A DNA stretch of 64,000 nt from Chitinophagales bacterium (lineage in GTDB: Bacteria; Bacteroidota; Bacteroidia; Chitinophagales; UBA2359). The translations under genes were made by a program, and so were the position numbers. The DNA is taken from contig JAWKLZ010000001.1 of assembly GCA_041392475.1 (NCBI GenBank), forward strand, positions 124,001-188,000. Direction: 5' to 3'. Shown one piece after another: positions 18,256 through 26,391 of the stretch (its first letter is position 1; each line of letters begins with the position of its first letter). The notes under the pieces are model-generated. The model saw only the letters and a list, made by a program, of their open reading frames with translations, searched no databases and was not told the DNA's origin.

Positions 18256-18765
18256 ATGTCAGTATCATTTAGTACAATGGGGGGAATTGCATTATTTGCA
18301 GGAACTCAATCCAAAGCTCCAAGGGATTGGGCATTTTGTAATGGGCAGGCAATGAATATTTCTGGGAACAGTGCCTTTTTTGCGATATTAGGTAACCGTT
18401 ATGGTGGAGATATGACTTCTTTTGCGCTGCCTTCATTAGAAGATATAGGCGAATGTCGTCATATAATAAGGGTGCAGGGGGATTTTGCAATGGGACAGGA
18501 ACTGCCTTTCGTTGAGGCTGCAGAAGGTAACTATGATGAAAATTTTATGGGAGTTATTACGAAGCAAGACGGAGATATTCCTAATGGTTGGATTCCATGT
18601 GATGGTCGGACTTTGGGGGTGAAAGAAAATCAAGGCCTGTACGGAATTATAGGGCATAAGTTTGGAAGTGGAAGTATTGATAAGTTTAATATTCCCGACC
18701 TCAATGCTTTGGGAGACCAAAAGTACATCATCTGTATCAAGGGCGGTTGGCCTAGTTTCTCTTAA
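18256..18765 (+). CDS. Phage tail-collar domain protein (two half-domains)
   Basis: 169 residues made of two similar units. Unit one has GGIALFAGTQSKAPRDWAFC NG...FAILGNRYGGD...FALPSL; unit two has GVITKQDGDIPNGWIPCDG...LYGIIGHKFGSG...FNIPDL. This 'aP-GW--C-G ... lf-iiG--yGG ... F-lPdl' pattern is the tail-collar/MdpB fold found in phage tail fibres and many stand-alone bacterial proteins. No signal peptide and no phage genes are nearby, so it is an orphan. It has its own terminator at 18810. The 170 bp upstream are very AT-rich. Confidence 0.8.
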   Translation: MSVSFSTMGGIALFAGTQSKAPRDWAFCNGQAMNISGNSAFFAILGNRYGGDMTSFALPSLEDIGECRHIIRVQGDFAMGQELPFVEAAEGNYDENFMGVITKQDGDIPNGWIPCDGRTLGVKENQGLYGIIGHKFGSGSIDKFNIPDLNALGDQKYIICIKGGWPSFS

Positions 18766-18809
18766 TTAGAGTAGATTTTCATTAGTGACTATTGCTTACT
18801 TTTGTGAAA

Positions 18810-18849
18810 ACACCCAAAACGACATTTTTGTAGTTTTGGGTGTCTTTTT
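18810..18849 (+). terminator. Rho-independent terminator of the tail-collar gene
   Basis: Stem ACACCCAAAAC (18810-18820) pairs with GTTTTGGGTGT (18833-18843) across a 12-nt loop and is followed by CTTTTTA. It lies 45 bp after the stop codon. Confidence 0.85.
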
Positions 18850-18904
18850 ACCATTCATTGGATGAAGACTTCAAAGATGTTGATTGATAACATTTCTCTC
18901 AACA

Positions 18905-19210
18905 AACCCACTTTCCCTTCACTTCCTCCGTTACTAAGAAAACAAGACCTATCTTACTTTCGTTTTGTTTTCTCAAAACCCAAACGGCACGGCAATATTG
19001 AAGCAAACCTCCAACATACAAATCTATTTCCTAAAAAACATTTTATTGCTAATGGCAATAACACTGCAATACAAAGTGAGCCTCGCCCAAGAAACCAATA
19101 ATCCGTTCACCGTCTCCAACCTCCGAACCAAAACCTTCTACTTCAATAAAAACCAATCCGCCGACACCCTTCAACTCGACACCCTCACCATCGTCCCCAA
19201 CTCCATCAAA
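18905..19210 (+). repeat. 5' region of the barrel gene, intact partner of the duplication at 17707
   Basis: Starts ACCCACTTTCCCTTCACTTC and covers the leader and about 80 codons of the barrel gene. It is the parent or sister of the truncated copy 1.2 kb upstream. Confidence 0.85.
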
Positions 19211-22200
19211 ATCGAAACCGTACAGCCATACAACCATACAACAATACAACAATACAGCAATACAGCAATCATCCTAAAAAAGCCAACAGACTTCAAAGCA
19301 GATTCCATCAAAATCACCTACCGAGTATTCCCCTACAATTTTGAAGAAAAAACAAGCCACAAAGACCCCAATCAAATCCTAAAATACGATGGCAGCTACC
19401 GCAATTTTGACTATCAATTGGGTAAGAATAGTGACAATTCCGACTTGTTCAACCTCAAAGGATTGGACTACAATGGGAGTTTTGGGCGGGGCATCAATTT
19501 TGGGAACAATCAAAGTTTGGTGGTCAACTCCAATTTCGATTTGCAGATGGCGGGAAAATTGTCGAATGACATCGAAATTTTGGCGGCAATCAGCGACAGC
19601 AATTTGCCGATTCAAGCCGATGGCAATACCCAACAATTGCAGGAATTTGACAAAATCTTTATTCAGCTCAAAAAGCAGCAGCATACGCTTTTGATGGGGG
19701 ATTATGAGATTTTTCGCCCCAAAAGTTATTTCCTCAACTTCAATCGCAAGCTGCAAGGTGCAAAGTTTTCGACGGGAACGAAGCTGGGAAATGGGGAATT
19801 GAAGGGAGCGGTCAGTGGGGCGATTGCGAAGGGAAATTACAATCGGATGGTGTTTGATGGCATTGAAGGAAATCAAGGACCCTACCGATTGCAGGGCGCA
19901 AATGGGGAATTGTTTTTGATTGTCTTGTCGGGCATGGAGAAGGTGTTTATTGACGGAAAACAGTTGGAGCGTGGGGCGGACAATGACTATGTGATTGACT
20001 ACAATTTGGCGGAAATCACCTTCACGCCTCGCCAACTCATCACCAAAGACAAGCGCATCACCATTGAATTTGAATACATTGACCGAAACTATCTCCGAAG
20101 CCTACTCTACACAACTGCCGAATACAAAACCGATAAATTGACCGTCAATGCCCACGTTTTCACCGAGCAAGATGCCAAAAATCAACCCTTGTTGAATGAG
20201 GAGGAAGGAGATGATTTTTCGCTGCAAAGAGCCATTTTTGCGGAAGTGGGCGATAATATTGAAGCAGCCGTTTTGACCGATTTCGCGCCTGTGGGAAATA
20301 TTGAAGGGCGGGTTCGGTATGTTCGTATAGATTCTACGGTGGCGGGAACGGTTTATCCCGATGTCTATGTTTTTGCAGCCAAACCACCTTCGGATGTGGA
20401 TTTGTATGCACCCATTTTTCGACTGGTAGGGCAGGGCAGGGGCAGCTATGTTTTGGAGGATGGTATCCAAAATGGGCGGGTCTATCGTTGGCTTGCACCC
20501 GATGATGCGGGCAATTTGCAGGGAAATTATGCTTTGGGAACGCTTTTGGTGACTCCAAAAAAACGAAAATTGACCACGATTGGCGCAGATTACTCCTTGT
20601 CGAAAAACAGTCGAATTTTTGGAGAAGTGGCGATGAGCAACAACGATTTGAATACTTTTTCGGACATTGGAGATGCTGACGATAAGGGCAGGGCTGCAAT
20701 GTTGGGTTTTGAAAATGCATGGGAACTCGGCAAAGAGAAAAACTCTCAATTGACAACTTCTTTGAAATACGAAGTAAGGGAAAGCCGATTTGTGCCTTTA
20801 GAACCGTATCGTCCGATTGAGTTCACCCGTGATTGGAATTTGCAGGGTTTGACGGTGCCTGAAAATGAAAACATTGGCAGTTTGGAATTGGCTTGGAAAC
20901 AGGGCAATCGCAGCTTGCTGCAATACCGTTTGGGGACTTTTCAGCGCGGCAATCAGAGCTATCAAGGTTTGAAGCAGGTCTTCAATGGTTTTTATCGCCC
21001 CAAAACTTGGGAGGTGCGTTGGAATGTGAGTTATTTGACGACCGAAAACGACACGACTTTGCAAACGCAGTTTTTGCGCCCTAATATGCAGGTCAGTAAG
21101 TCGTGGAAGAGATTGAAGTGGGGAGTGGGTTTTGAACAAGAACAAAATCGGCGGACGGAGATTTTGACGGACAATTTGCAGTCGAGTAGTTTTTACTACA
21201 ATGAAGCGAGCATTTTTGTCAGCACGCCCGATACTTCGGCAAATCAGATGACTTTGCGTTTTAAAAGGCGTTGGGATTACAGCCCACAACAAAAGGATTT
21301 CACGGTTTTGACGGTAGGAGATATGCTCAGTTTTACGGGGGAAAGGGGCAGAACTGCTAACAGTCGTTTGTCGTGGAATTTGACCTATCGCAGCCTGCAA
21401 ATTGAAGATGTAAAGGCTACAAACAACACACCTAAGACAACGGTTTTGGGTGATGTTCGCTACAATTTTAAGGCATTGAAGGGGGCGGTGCGTTCGTCGA
21501 GTCGCTATTTGGCAGGTTCGGGGCAGGAGGAAAAGGTGCAGTTGGGTTATCAGTTTTCACCGAGTCGAAATGGCAATTTTGTGTGGCGGGATGCGAATGA
21601 GGACGGCATTGCGACGGTGGACGAATACCAAATTGGGAATCCCGATTTGTTGGCGACCGAAGACAGCACTTACTTTGAAGTGGCACTGCCTACGGGAGCG
21701 TTTGAATTGACGAATCAAGTGGGCTTCAATCAGATTTTTAACCTGAATCTCAAATCTTTGTGGCGGGATAAAGGAGGCTTTTTGAAGCTGATGAGCCGTT
21801 TTTCGCTGCAATCTCGGATGGACATCAATCGGGAGACGAAGGCGACTTCTTTTGATGTGAATCACTACAATCCCTTGTGGGTGGATTTTGCGGATAGTTT
21901 GATTGTGAGTGAACGGGTAAGCAACAATCACACGCTGTTTTTCAACCGAAACAGTCCTGATTTTGAAGCACAGGTTTTTCGGCAAAGGGGGACGAGGCGG
22001 CAGTTGCTCTTGTTGGGTTTTGATGAGAACCAACAGACGGAATATGGGAGTGAATTGAAGCACAATTTTAGTCGAAATGTGACGGCAGAATTGAAGGGCA
22101 GCGTGGGCGAAAAGGGGCGTTCTTCGAGTGCTTACGAGGAGCAAAATTACCGCATTGGTTTTTGGAAAGTGGGACCTTCGGTGAGTCTTCAAGCGCAGCA

Positions 22201-22561
22201 AAAGTTTCGCATCAAGGCGGCGTATCAGTACCAATTTGGAAAAAATGAATTGATAGATACTTCACAAGCAGCGGTTACGAATGAACTGAAGCTGCAAGGG
22301 CAGTATGGTCAGCCGAGCAAGGGTTTGGTGCGTTTTGATGTGAGTTGGGTGAATATTGACTATCAGGTGGCAAACTTCAATTCACCCGTGGCGTACAATT
22401 TGCTCAATGGGTTGCAGCCAAACGCCAACTATATTTGGCGCACGACTTATACGACTCGATTGAAGGGGAATATCCAATTGGAGCTTAGGTATGAGGGGCG
22501 CAAGAGTGGGGAGAGTCGGACGGTGCATAAGGGCGGGGCGACGATGCGGGCTTTGTTTTAG
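18965..22561 (+). CDS. Large outer-membrane beta-barrel protein of unknown function
   Basis: Up to 1198 residues. There is no ATG ahead of the signal peptide: the frame offers TTG at 18965 and TTG at 18998, the latter giving LKQTSNIQIYFLKNILLLMA...SLAQ, so the exact start is uncertain. The mature protein begins with a beta domain (RTKTFYFNKNQSADTLQLDT), then KYDGSYRNFDYQLGKNSDNS and long runs of alternating polar/aromatic strands to the C terminus (RTTYTTRLKGNIQLELRYEG...), as in large Bacteroidota outer-membrane barrels. No TonB plug or T9SS sorting domain was found. I do not recognise the family with confidence. A trinucleotide-like low-complexity run lies near 19225-19270. Fragments of both ends of this gene are duplicated around it. 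Confidence 0.7.
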   Translation: MFSQNPNGTAILKQTSNIQIYFLKNILLLMAITLQYKVSLAQETNNPFTVSNLRTKTFYFNKNQSADTLQLDTLTIVPNSIKIETVQPYNHTTIQQYSNTAIILKKPTDFKADSIKITYRVFPYNFEEKTSHKDPNQILKYDGSYRNFDYQLGKNSDNSDLFNLKGLDYNGSFGRGINFGNNQSLVVNSNFDLQMAGKLSNDIEILAAISDSNLPIQADGNTQQLQEFDKIFIQLKKQQHTLLMGDYEIFRPKSYFLNFNRKLQGAKFSTGTKLGNGELKGAVSGAIAKGNYNRMVFDGIEGNQGPYRLQGANGELFLIVLSGMEKVFIDGKQLERGADNDYVIDYNLAEITFTPRQLITKDKRITIEFEYIDRNYLRSLLYTTAEYKTDKLTVNAHVFTEQDAKNQPLLNEEEGDDFSLQRAIFAEVGDNIEAAVLTDFAPVGNIEGRVRYVRIDSTVAGTVYPDVYVFAAKPPSDVDLYAPIFRLVGQGRGSYVLEDGIQNGRVYRWLAPDDAGNLQGNYALGTLLVTPKKRKLTTIGADYSLSKNSRIFGEVAMSNNDLNTFSDIGDADDKGRAAMLGFENAWELGKEKNSQLTTSLKYEVRESRFVPLEPYRPIEFTRDWNLQGLTVPENENIGSLELAWKQGNRSLLQYRLGTFQRGNQSYQGLKQVFNGFYRPKTWEVRWNVSYLTTENDTTLQTQFLRPNMQVSKSWKRLKWGVGFEQEQNRRTEILTDNLQSSSFYYNEASIFVSTPDTSANQMTLRFKRRWDYSPQQKDFTVLTVGDMLSFTGERGRTANSRLSWNLTYRSLQIEDVKATNNTPKTTVLGDVRYNFKALKGAVRSSSRYLAGSGQEEKVQLGYQFSPSRNGNFVWRDANEDGIATVDEYQIGNPDLLATEDSTYFEVALPTGAFELTNQVGFNQIFNLNLKSLWRDKGGFLKLMSRFSLQSRMDINRETKATSFDVNHYNPLWVDFADSLIVSERVSNNHTLFFNRNSPDFEAQVFRQRGTRRQLLLLGFDENQQTEYGSELKHNFSRNVTAELKGSVGEKGRSSSAYEEQNYRIGFWKVGPSVSLQAQQKFRIKAAYQYQFGKNELIDTSQAAVTNELKLQGQYGQPSKGLVRFDVSWVNIDYQVANFNSPVAYNLLNGLQPNANYIWRTTYTTRLKGNIQLELRYEGRKSGESRTVHKGGATMRALF
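22439..22561 (+). repeat. 3' end of the barrel gene, copy 1 of 3 (intact)
   Basis: The last ~40 codons (CGCACGACTTATACGACTCG ... GCGGGCTTTGTTTTAG) recur at 23374-23438 and 23572-23686. Similarity between copies 1 and 2 continues past the stop into TTTTTTGAACA-GAACT. Confidence 0.85.
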
Positions 22562-22641
22562 AGTGTGGTGGTTTTTTGAACATGAACTTGTAGATGTAAA
22601 GGAACTTTCTTGTGTTGGATTTGGCTTGTGTGGGCTTTGTT

Positions 22642-23061
22642 TTAGGCAAAATGATTGAATTCACGCTTTGTCCAGTTTTCAATTACAATATCATTGATTC
22701 TGGAAAAGTGTTTTTCATTTCTCGTGACGATAACCATATTGTGAGCGACAACAGAAGTAGCAATCAATAGGTCGAAATCTGGAATCAGTTGCCCTAAGCG
22801 TTGAAGTCTAACTTTTTCAGCAGCGTATTTTTCTATACTATCAGAAATAGGAATTACATTGAATAAGTTTTTCATTCTGACAACTTCTGAAATGTGTTTT
22901 TCAAAATTTGAACTTTTGTAAGCTCCATAAGTCAGCTCTGCAATGGTTATCTCTGAAATATAGCAGTTGCTTATTCCAACACTCTTGATTTTTCTCTTGA
23001 TATTGAATTTGTCTTTTAGAAAAGCAATGCAAATATCGGTGTCTATCAAATATTTGCTCAT
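22642..23061 (-). CDS. PIN-domain ribonuclease toxin (VapC-like)
   Basis: 139 residues with the PIN acidic site: Asp7/Asp9 in YLIDTDICIAFLK, Glu42 in SEITIAELTYGA, Asp95/Asp97 in LIPDFDLLIATSVVAHN, and the closing VTRNEKHFSRI strand. VapC toxins cut tRNA or rRNA when freed from antitoxin. The upstream gene, 1 bp away on the same strand, has the size and position of the antitoxin. The pair sits between duplicated 3' ends of the barrel gene, which points to acquisition or rearrangement here. Confidence 0.88.
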   Translation of the reverse strand: MSKYLIDTDICIAFLKDKFNIKRKIKSVGISNCYISEITIAELTYGAYKSSNFEKHISEVVRMKNLFNVIPISDSIEKYAAEKVRLQRLGQLIPDFDLLIATSVVAHNMVIVTRNEKHFSRINDIVIENWTKREFNHFA

Positions 23062-23062
23062 T

Positions 23063-23302
23063 TTAGTCTAAGTTAATTTCTCTTGTTGAGATGGTTCTGG
23101 ATTGCAGTATATCCTCAATAACTTCATCTTCTACATCATTCCAAGAACCTGCCAATTCATCTAATAACCGTAGCTTTTCACTTTCAGGAGTAGGGTAGCT
23201 TTTCTTCACATTTTCAGTGAGTTTGGAGAGTAAGTCGAGTTTGACATTGAAGTGCAATGGCTCAAAGAGGTGCATTATTTTTGTTACGGTTAGATTTTCC
23301 AT
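23063..23302 (-). CDS. Probable antitoxin of the PIN-domain pair
   Basis: 79 residues, charged, with LTVTKIMHLFEPLHFNVKLDLLSKLTENVKK followed by an acidic C-terminal part (ELAGSWNDVEDEVIEDILQSR). It lies immediately upstream of the PIN toxin with one base between stop and start. No clear DNA-binding motif could be named, so the antitoxin call rests on size, charge and position. Antitoxins of this type bind and block the PIN active site and usually repress their own promoter. Confidence 0.7.
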   Translation of the reverse strand: MENLTVTKIMHLFEPLHFNVKLDLLSKLTENVKKSYPTPESEKLRLLDELAGSWNDVEDEVIEDILQSRTISTREINLD

Positions 23303-23373
23303 TTTTTTTTATTTTCATTATTTAACGTTTATTGGGTTTGAATAGTTGCAGCATAGACGAAGTTTGTAGTGTT

Positions 23374-23438
23374 TGCTTGAAGGGAAATATCGAATTGGAG
23401 TTGAGATATGAGGGGCGACGATGCGGGCTTTGTTTTAG
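23374..23438 (+). repeat. 3' end of the barrel gene, copy 2 of 3 (internally deleted)
   Basis: GCTTGAAGGGAAATATCGAA through ATATGAGGGGCGACGATGCG and GGGCTTTGTTTTAG. Compared with copy 1 it lacks about 40 bp between GAGGGGCG and ACGATGCGGG. It lies 70 bp beyond the start codon of the antitoxin gene. Confidence 0.85.
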
Positions 23439-23440
23439 TT

Positions 23441-23559
23441 TTTTTGAACAAGAACTCTTAGATGGAAAGGAACTGCTTGTATGGGTTTTGGGCTTTTTAG
23501 TGTGAAAATTCTGCGTATAGTGCGGAAGTTCTTTTTTATCTAGCAGTTCTTGTTCACAA
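23441..23559. repeat. Imperfect palindromic element, TTTTTGAACAAGAACT type
   Basis: Left arm TTTTTGAACAAGAACTCTTA at 23441 and right arm with AGTTCTTTTTTATCTAGCAG followed by TTCTTGTTCAC near 23528-23558 are largely complementary. Left-arm relatives occur after the barrel gene (about 22576, TGAACATGAACTTGTAGATG) and at about 2514 (TGAACAGGAACTTTTAGATT). The rest of 23303-23816 is occupied by the barrel-gene fragments, this element and a short palindrome at 23699; no gene is supported. Confidence 0.5.
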
Positions 23560-23571
23560 GGTCAGCACGAC

Positions 23572-23686
23572 TTATACGACTCGCTTGAAGGGGAATATTC
23601 AGCTGGAGCTTCGGTATGAGGGGCGGAAAAGTGGGGAGAGTCGGGCGATTCATAAGGTCGGGGCGACAATGCGGGCTTTGTTTTAG
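23572..23686 (+). repeat. 3' end of the barrel gene, copy 3 of 3
   Basis: AGCACGACTTATACGACTCG through GCGGGCTTTGTTTTAG, nearly full length compared with copy 1 and with the stop codon preserved. It ends 13 bp before the conserved palindrome at 23699 and 131 bp before the first Roco gene. Confidence 0.85.
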
Positions 23687-23698
23687 TTTTGTGCCGCT

Positions 23699-23736
23699 CA
23701 ACTATTGTCAAAGTCTGCGACTGTTGACAAAGTTTC
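23699..23736. promoter_or_regulatory. Conserved palindrome before Roco gene 1 (copy 1 of 4)
   Basis: CAACTATTGTCAAAGTCTGC then GACTGTTGACAAAGTTTC. Arms TTGTCAA-AGTC and GACT-G-TTGACAA pair with one bulged base. Compared with the three other copies, AGTC/GACT replaces GGTC/GACC, a change made on both arms. It lies 81 bp upstream of the chosen start codon. Operator, attenuator or recombination site are all possible. Confidence 0.55.
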
Positions 23737-23816
23737 GATAGGGGATTATTTGTGTATTTGCCTAAGATACAGTAGATTTGACTTTATTTTTCCATTTGTT
23801 AAATCTACGCCCCGCT

Positions 23817-26297
23817 ATGAATACAATTGTGAATCCCCGAAGAAAGCTCAAACTCGACCGCAGCAAACAAAACCTGACCGACCGTGACCTGCCCGAAATT
23901 TGGCGAAAAGTCAAAGCCAACCAAATCGAGTTTGTGGACTTGAGCTACAATGAAGGACGGATTGAAAGCATGGTTTTGTCTGCCGATTACCTCCAATCGG
24001 TGCGCTATCTCTACCTCTATCAATCTAATATTCAATCCATTCGGATAGAAGATGATTTACCCAATTTGCGGATTTTGCACTTGGGTAAAAACCAATTGAA
24101 GTCTTTTTGGCTGCCCAAAGGTTTTGCCAATTTGCAGCATTTGCGATTGGAGGAAAATCAATTGAAGGAGTTTGAATTGGCGGATTTTGAGGGATTGAAG
24201 GCGATGAAAGGTTTGTATTTGCGGAAAAACGATGTGAGCAATATTGACCAAAACATTTTGAGTCAAGCCGAGAATTGTTGGAAGCAAGTGAAAAAATATT
24301 ACACCGCCTTGAAAAATACGGGCGAAGGACTGAACAATGAGGTAAAAGTGATTTTGGTCGGGAATGGCAGTGTGGGCAAGACGCAAGTGGCAAAGCGATT
24401 GGAAGGGCATCCCGATTATGTGTTCAACGACCAACACGATTCGACTCATGCCATTGTGTTGTTGAGAAAACACTTGGAGGTCTATGACCTGGAGAAGGGA
24501 TTGATGTTGAATATATGGGATTTTGGAGGGCAGGATATTTACCACGCCACACATCGCCTATTCATGCAAACACAGGCTTTGTTTTTGTTGGTTTGGGACA
24601 TCGTGAACGAAAGCAAATCGCACCACGAATACAAGAATAAACTATACGAAAATCAAGACTTGCCCTATTGGCTGGAATATGTGCGCTGCTTTGGGAAGGG
24701 TAGTCCTGTCTTGGTAGTCGAGAACAAAATGGACAAGACCGAAGCGGAAATAGAAACGGAATTGGAGGGCAAAAAACCCGTGGAAGTAGATAGGCAAGAA
24801 TTGAAGAAAAACCATACACACATTGAAGATTTTTTGAAGGTAAGTGCCAAGCGAGACAAAGGTTTTGCAGCGTTGGAGTATAAAATTGAGGGAATTTATG
24901 CGGACGACCCAAAGCTTTTGGAGGCATTGAAAAAACGCCTTTTGCCCAATGGGTGGCTGCAAGTGCGGGATAGGGTGAGGGCAGAACAAGAGAAGAAGGG
25001 CGGAGCAAAGACCATAGAAATGGAGACCTTTCGGCAATGGTGCGAAGCGGCAGAGGTGGCTTCTTCGAGCGATGTATTGTTGCGCTTTCTACACGATACA
25101 GGGGTGCTGTTCTATCGCAGCCAATACTTTCGGGGAAACATCATCTTGGACCAAAGCTGGGCGATTGAGGCGGTTTACAAGGTATTCGACAAGGAAGAAA
25201 GACACCATGAAATACTGGAAGAAGAAAAGGGAGAACTGGACCACCGACTGCTGACGAGGATTTGGCGGAGGCATACGGACGAAGAACGAGCCTTGTTCAT
25301 GGATTTTATGTTGAGTTGTGAATTGTGTTTTGAAGTGACTGAAAAAGACGAAAAACGCAAATATCACAGCCCTTCCTTCAAGGAAAGAAAGTTTGTCGTG
25401 CCGCAATACCTGACGGCTCAAATGCCCGAAGAAGACCGAAAGGCATACATCGCAGTGCTGCAATTGGAGGAATGTCGGCGAATTGGCTACCGATTTTTGC
25501 CGCCTGTATTCATGCACCGATTTTTGGTCAAAACAAAGGACATCAAGTTTGTGCATGAACGCTACCAACAGGGAGTTTTATTGGAGTATGAGGAAGTGCA
25601 TGTATTGGTGACGGCTGATTTTCAACAGCATTGCATCGAAATTCGATTTCCCAAATCCGAAAAAGCCCAACAATTGGCGGCAGAACTGGAAAACCTGCTG
25701 GCGCACATAGAGGAAGAAACCCTGTTCCAAACCGTCAGAAAAAAAGAAGGGGAAGAAGAATTCAGTGTATTGAAAAGAGTGAGTTTGTTCAAGCAATTGG
25801 CACAACAAGAAAAAAATCCATCACAGACTGCCTACCAAAAACCCAAAGCGACTCGTCTCTTTGTGTCTGCTGCAATGGAAGATGCAAAGTGGAAAAAGCA
25901 ACTGACAACTCACTTGAATATATTGGAACGGGTGGATTCGGTCAAGGTTTGGAGTGAAGACAAAATATTGACAGGCTCTCAAAGAGAGGCGGTTATTCAG
26001 CAACAAATGAAAGAGGCAGACATTATTTTATTGCTGATTAGTTCGGACTATTTGGGAGGAGACAAGCAATACCACCAAGAAATGCAGCAAGCCATGGAAT
26101 ACAGCCAAAAAGGGGAGGCAATCGTCGTTCCCATTAGTCTCCGTTCCTGCACTTGGGATGAAACGGCTTTTGCAGGACTGCAAATTTTACCCAAATCCCA
26201 AAAGCCTATTGACCTCGCTGAAAATACCGATGCCGCTTTGAGTGAAGTGACCGCTGAATTGAGAACATTGTTGAACCAACAGTCAAATGTCAAATAA
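23817..26297 (+). CDS. Roco-type LRR-Roc-COR GTPase with C-terminal TIR domain (first)
   Basis: 826 residues from ATG 23817; the frame extends 13 codons further, but the second paralog begins at the equivalent of this start. Order: a short LRR region (about 30-150: LRILHLGKNQLKSFWLP, LQHLRLEENQLKEFEL), a Roc GTPase with P-loop GNGSVGKT at 182-189, switch DFGGQ at 235-239 and NKMD at 303-306, a COR segment with FLHDTGVLFYRSQYF and ILDQSWAIEAVYKVF, and a TIR domain from about 680 (RLFVSAAMEDAKW ... ILLLISSDYLGG ... YHQEMQQAMEY ... IVVPISLRSCTWDETAF). The Glu of YHQEM sits where bacterial TIR NADases have the catalytic Glu. The lectin-fold gene follows after 94 bp on the same strand. Sensor/effector role in defence or self-recognition is inference. 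Confidence 0.9.
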   Translation: MNTIVNPRRKLKLDRSKQNLTDRDLPEIWRKVKANQIEFVDLSYNEGRIESMVLSADYLQSVRYLYLYQSNIQSIRIEDDLPNLRILHLGKNQLKSFWLPKGFANLQHLRLEENQLKEFELADFEGLKAMKGLYLRKNDVSNIDQNILSQAENCWKQVKKYYTALKNTGEGLNNEVKVILVGNGSVGKTQVAKRLEGHPDYVFNDQHDSTHAIVLLRKHLEVYDLEKGLMLNIWDFGGQDIYHATHRLFMQTQALFLLVWDIVNESKSHHEYKNKLYENQDLPYWLEYVRCFGKGSPVLVVENKMDKTEAEIETELEGKKPVEVDRQELKKNHTHIEDFLKVSAKRDKGFAALEYKIEGIYADDPKLLEALKKRLLPNGWLQVRDRVRAEQEKKGGAKTIEMETFRQWCEAAEVASSSDVLLRFLHDTGVLFYRSQYFRGNIILDQSWAIEAVYKVFDKEERHHEILEEEKGELDHRLLTRIWRRHTDEERALFMDFMLSCELCFEVTEKDEKRKYHSPSFKERKFVVPQYLTAQMPEEDRKAYIAVLQLEECRRIGYRFLPPVFMHRFLVKTKDIKFVHERYQQGVLLEYEEVHVLVTADFQQHCIEIRFPKSEKAQQLAAELENLLAHIEEETLFQTVRKKEGEEEFSVLKRVSLFKQLAQQEKNPSQTAYQKPKATRLFVSAAMEDAKWKKQLTTHLNILERVDSVKVWSEDKILTGSQREAVIQQQMKEADIILLLISSDYLGGDKQYHQEMQQAMEYSQKGEAIVVPISLRSCTWDETAFAGLQILPKSQKPIDLAENTDAALSEVTAELRTLLNQQSNVK

Positions 26298-26323
26298 TAA
26301 CTGAAATAAGAAACTCCATCCAT

Positions 26324-26347
26324 AGCCCATGAATTCATTCGTGGGCT
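26324..26347. promoter_or_regulatory. AGCCCATGAAT palindrome before lectin gene 1
   Basis: AGCCCATGAATTCATTCGTG GGCT: an imperfect form of the palindrome found before the other two lectin genes. It lies 45 bp before the start codon at 26392, between Roco gene 1 and the lectin gene. Confidence 0.55.
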
Positions 26348-26391
26348 AAGAATGGGAACGAATTTTCTTCAAAACAACCAAAACACAAACC

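Noticed and set aside
18256..18765. Tail-collar gene as evidence of a prophage
   Set aside because: No other phage structural, integrase or lysis gene is nearby; stand-alone collar proteins are common in bacteria.
19222..19270. ACAATACAACAATACAGCAA run as a possible template repeat or regulatory microsatellite
   Set aside because: It lies in frame inside the barrel gene and shows no similarity to any variable region; it is simple low complexity.
19379..22234. Minus-strand ORFs of 200-225 codons opposite the barrel gene
   Set aside because: Antisense to a continuous 3.6-kb frame; compositions rich in Arg/Ser/Pro/His reflect reverse reading of barrel codons.
23705..23887. Short frame overlapping the start of Roco gene 1
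   Set aside because: It runs through the palindrome and into the Roco coding region in another frame; no homology can be seen.
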